Shown: positions 4,992 through 5,290 of the stretch, piece after piece
Numbering within the stretch: position 1 is the first letter of the stretch
How the letters are laid out: every line of letters begins with the position of its first letter
Assembly (NCBI GenBank): GCA_023264755.1
Contig: JAHFVB010000383.1
Coordinates: forward strand, 1-5,290
Source of the DNA: Mycobacterium sp.
GTDB taxonomy: Bacteria > Actinomycetota > Actinomycetes > Mycobacteriales > Mycobacteriaceae
Direction: 5' to 3'
DNA: 5,290 bases
The notes under the pieces: model-generated
Seen by the model: the letters and a program-made list of their open reading frames with translations, nothing else
Databases searched by the model: none
Told to the model about the DNA's origin: nothing
Program-made: the position numbers and the translations under genes

Positions 4992-5290
4992 ATGACCCGT
5001 CCCGTCCGCGTGGCCGTCCAGATCCAGCCCGGCGGTACGCCCGACTACGCCACGTGGCGCGAGGCCGTCCTGGCCGCCGACGACCTCGGCGCCGACGTGA
5101 TCTTCGGCTATGACCACTTCCACCGCCCCGCGATGGAGGCCATCGTCGACGGCAAGCCCGTCCTGTCGGACGAACAGCCCGACGTCGCCAACTTCGAGGG
5201 CTGGACCGCTCTCGCATCATGGGGCGAGATCACCTCGCATGCCGAGATCGGCCTCCTCGTCACCGGCGTCGGCTACCGCAACGCGGACCT
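4992..5290 (+). CDS. LLM-class F420-dependent oxidoreductase (5' part, runs off the window)
   Basis: The first 99 residues of a luciferase-like-monooxygenase-fold protein. The start VRVAVQIQPGG followed by a helix (EAVLAADDLGAD) and VIFGYDHF is the first beta-alpha-beta unit of this TIM barrel. NFEGWTALASWGEITSHAEIGLLVTGVGYRN (68-97) is the hallmark second segment, with the 'W-T-xL-xxW-xExT-xxxxIG' pattern of actinobacterial F420-dependent members. Full proteins are around 300 residues, so about two thirds lie outside. Cofactor use (F420 rather than FMN) is inferred from the subfamily. ATG 4992 is supported by AGGAG 5 nt upstream. Only about eight of the 99 codons end in A or T, far stricter than yaeQ or the SDR gene, which suggests a native, well-adapted gene beside transferred DNA. 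Confidence 0.9.
   Translation, partial: MTRPVRVAVQIQPGGTPDYATWREAVLAADDLGADVIFGYDHFHRPAMEAIVDGKPVLSDEQPDVANFEGWTALASWGEITSHAEIGLLVTGVGYRNAD

Noticed and set aside
1..5290. CRISPR array, transposase or integrase gene
   Set aside because: No regularly spaced repeats, no terminal inverted repeats with a transposase and no integrase motif were found on either strand.

Overview
The window looks like accessory DNA from a high-GC actinobacterium, most likely a mycobacterium or close relative. The evidence is high G+C with GTG starts, TANNNT -10 boxes set 6-7 nt before start codons (the spacing of leaderless mycobacterial transcripts), an EthR-like TetR regulator, an F420-type flavin-fold oxidoreductase and a GlgX fragment. 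The genus is an inference. No complete new system is visible. What stands out is a left half full of gene scars and a tidy divergent regulator/dehydrogenase promoter on the right.

Left part (1-1407): a minus-strand MBL-fold lactonase-like gene (246-893) has lost its C-terminal third. In its place is about 34 codons of a glycogen debranching enzyme (GlgX), fused in frame and then stopped. Upstream of it lie about 500 nt without a convincing gene, containing a strong interrupted palindrome (1021-1050).

Middle (1408-2612): an intact yaeQ gene (start GTG 1408) is followed by the 3' half of a tRNA-Lys-like gene on the minus strand (2054-2099). At its anticodon stem this abuts the C-terminal fragment of a quinone-oxidoreductase (MDR) gene on the plus strand (2098-2298), then a short MerR-like helix-turn-helix fragment. 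A tRNA 3' half joined to unrelated gene debris is what an old integration/excision site looks like. A small two-helix membrane protein (2403-2612) follows, possibly leaderless.

Right part (2679-4542): a DUF3297 gene and an EthR-like TetR repressor run leftward as a probable operon. A short-chain dehydrogenase/reductase runs rightward from a 74-nt divergent intergenic region. There a long dyad covers the -35 and -10 boxes of both promoters, so the repressor probably shuts off itself, DUF3297 and the SDR together.

Right end (4543-5290): about 450 nt with a candidate terminator and no gene I can support, then the start of an LLM-class F420-dependent oxidoreductase that runs off the window. Its codon use (about 92% GC at third positions) is clearly stricter than that of its neighbours.
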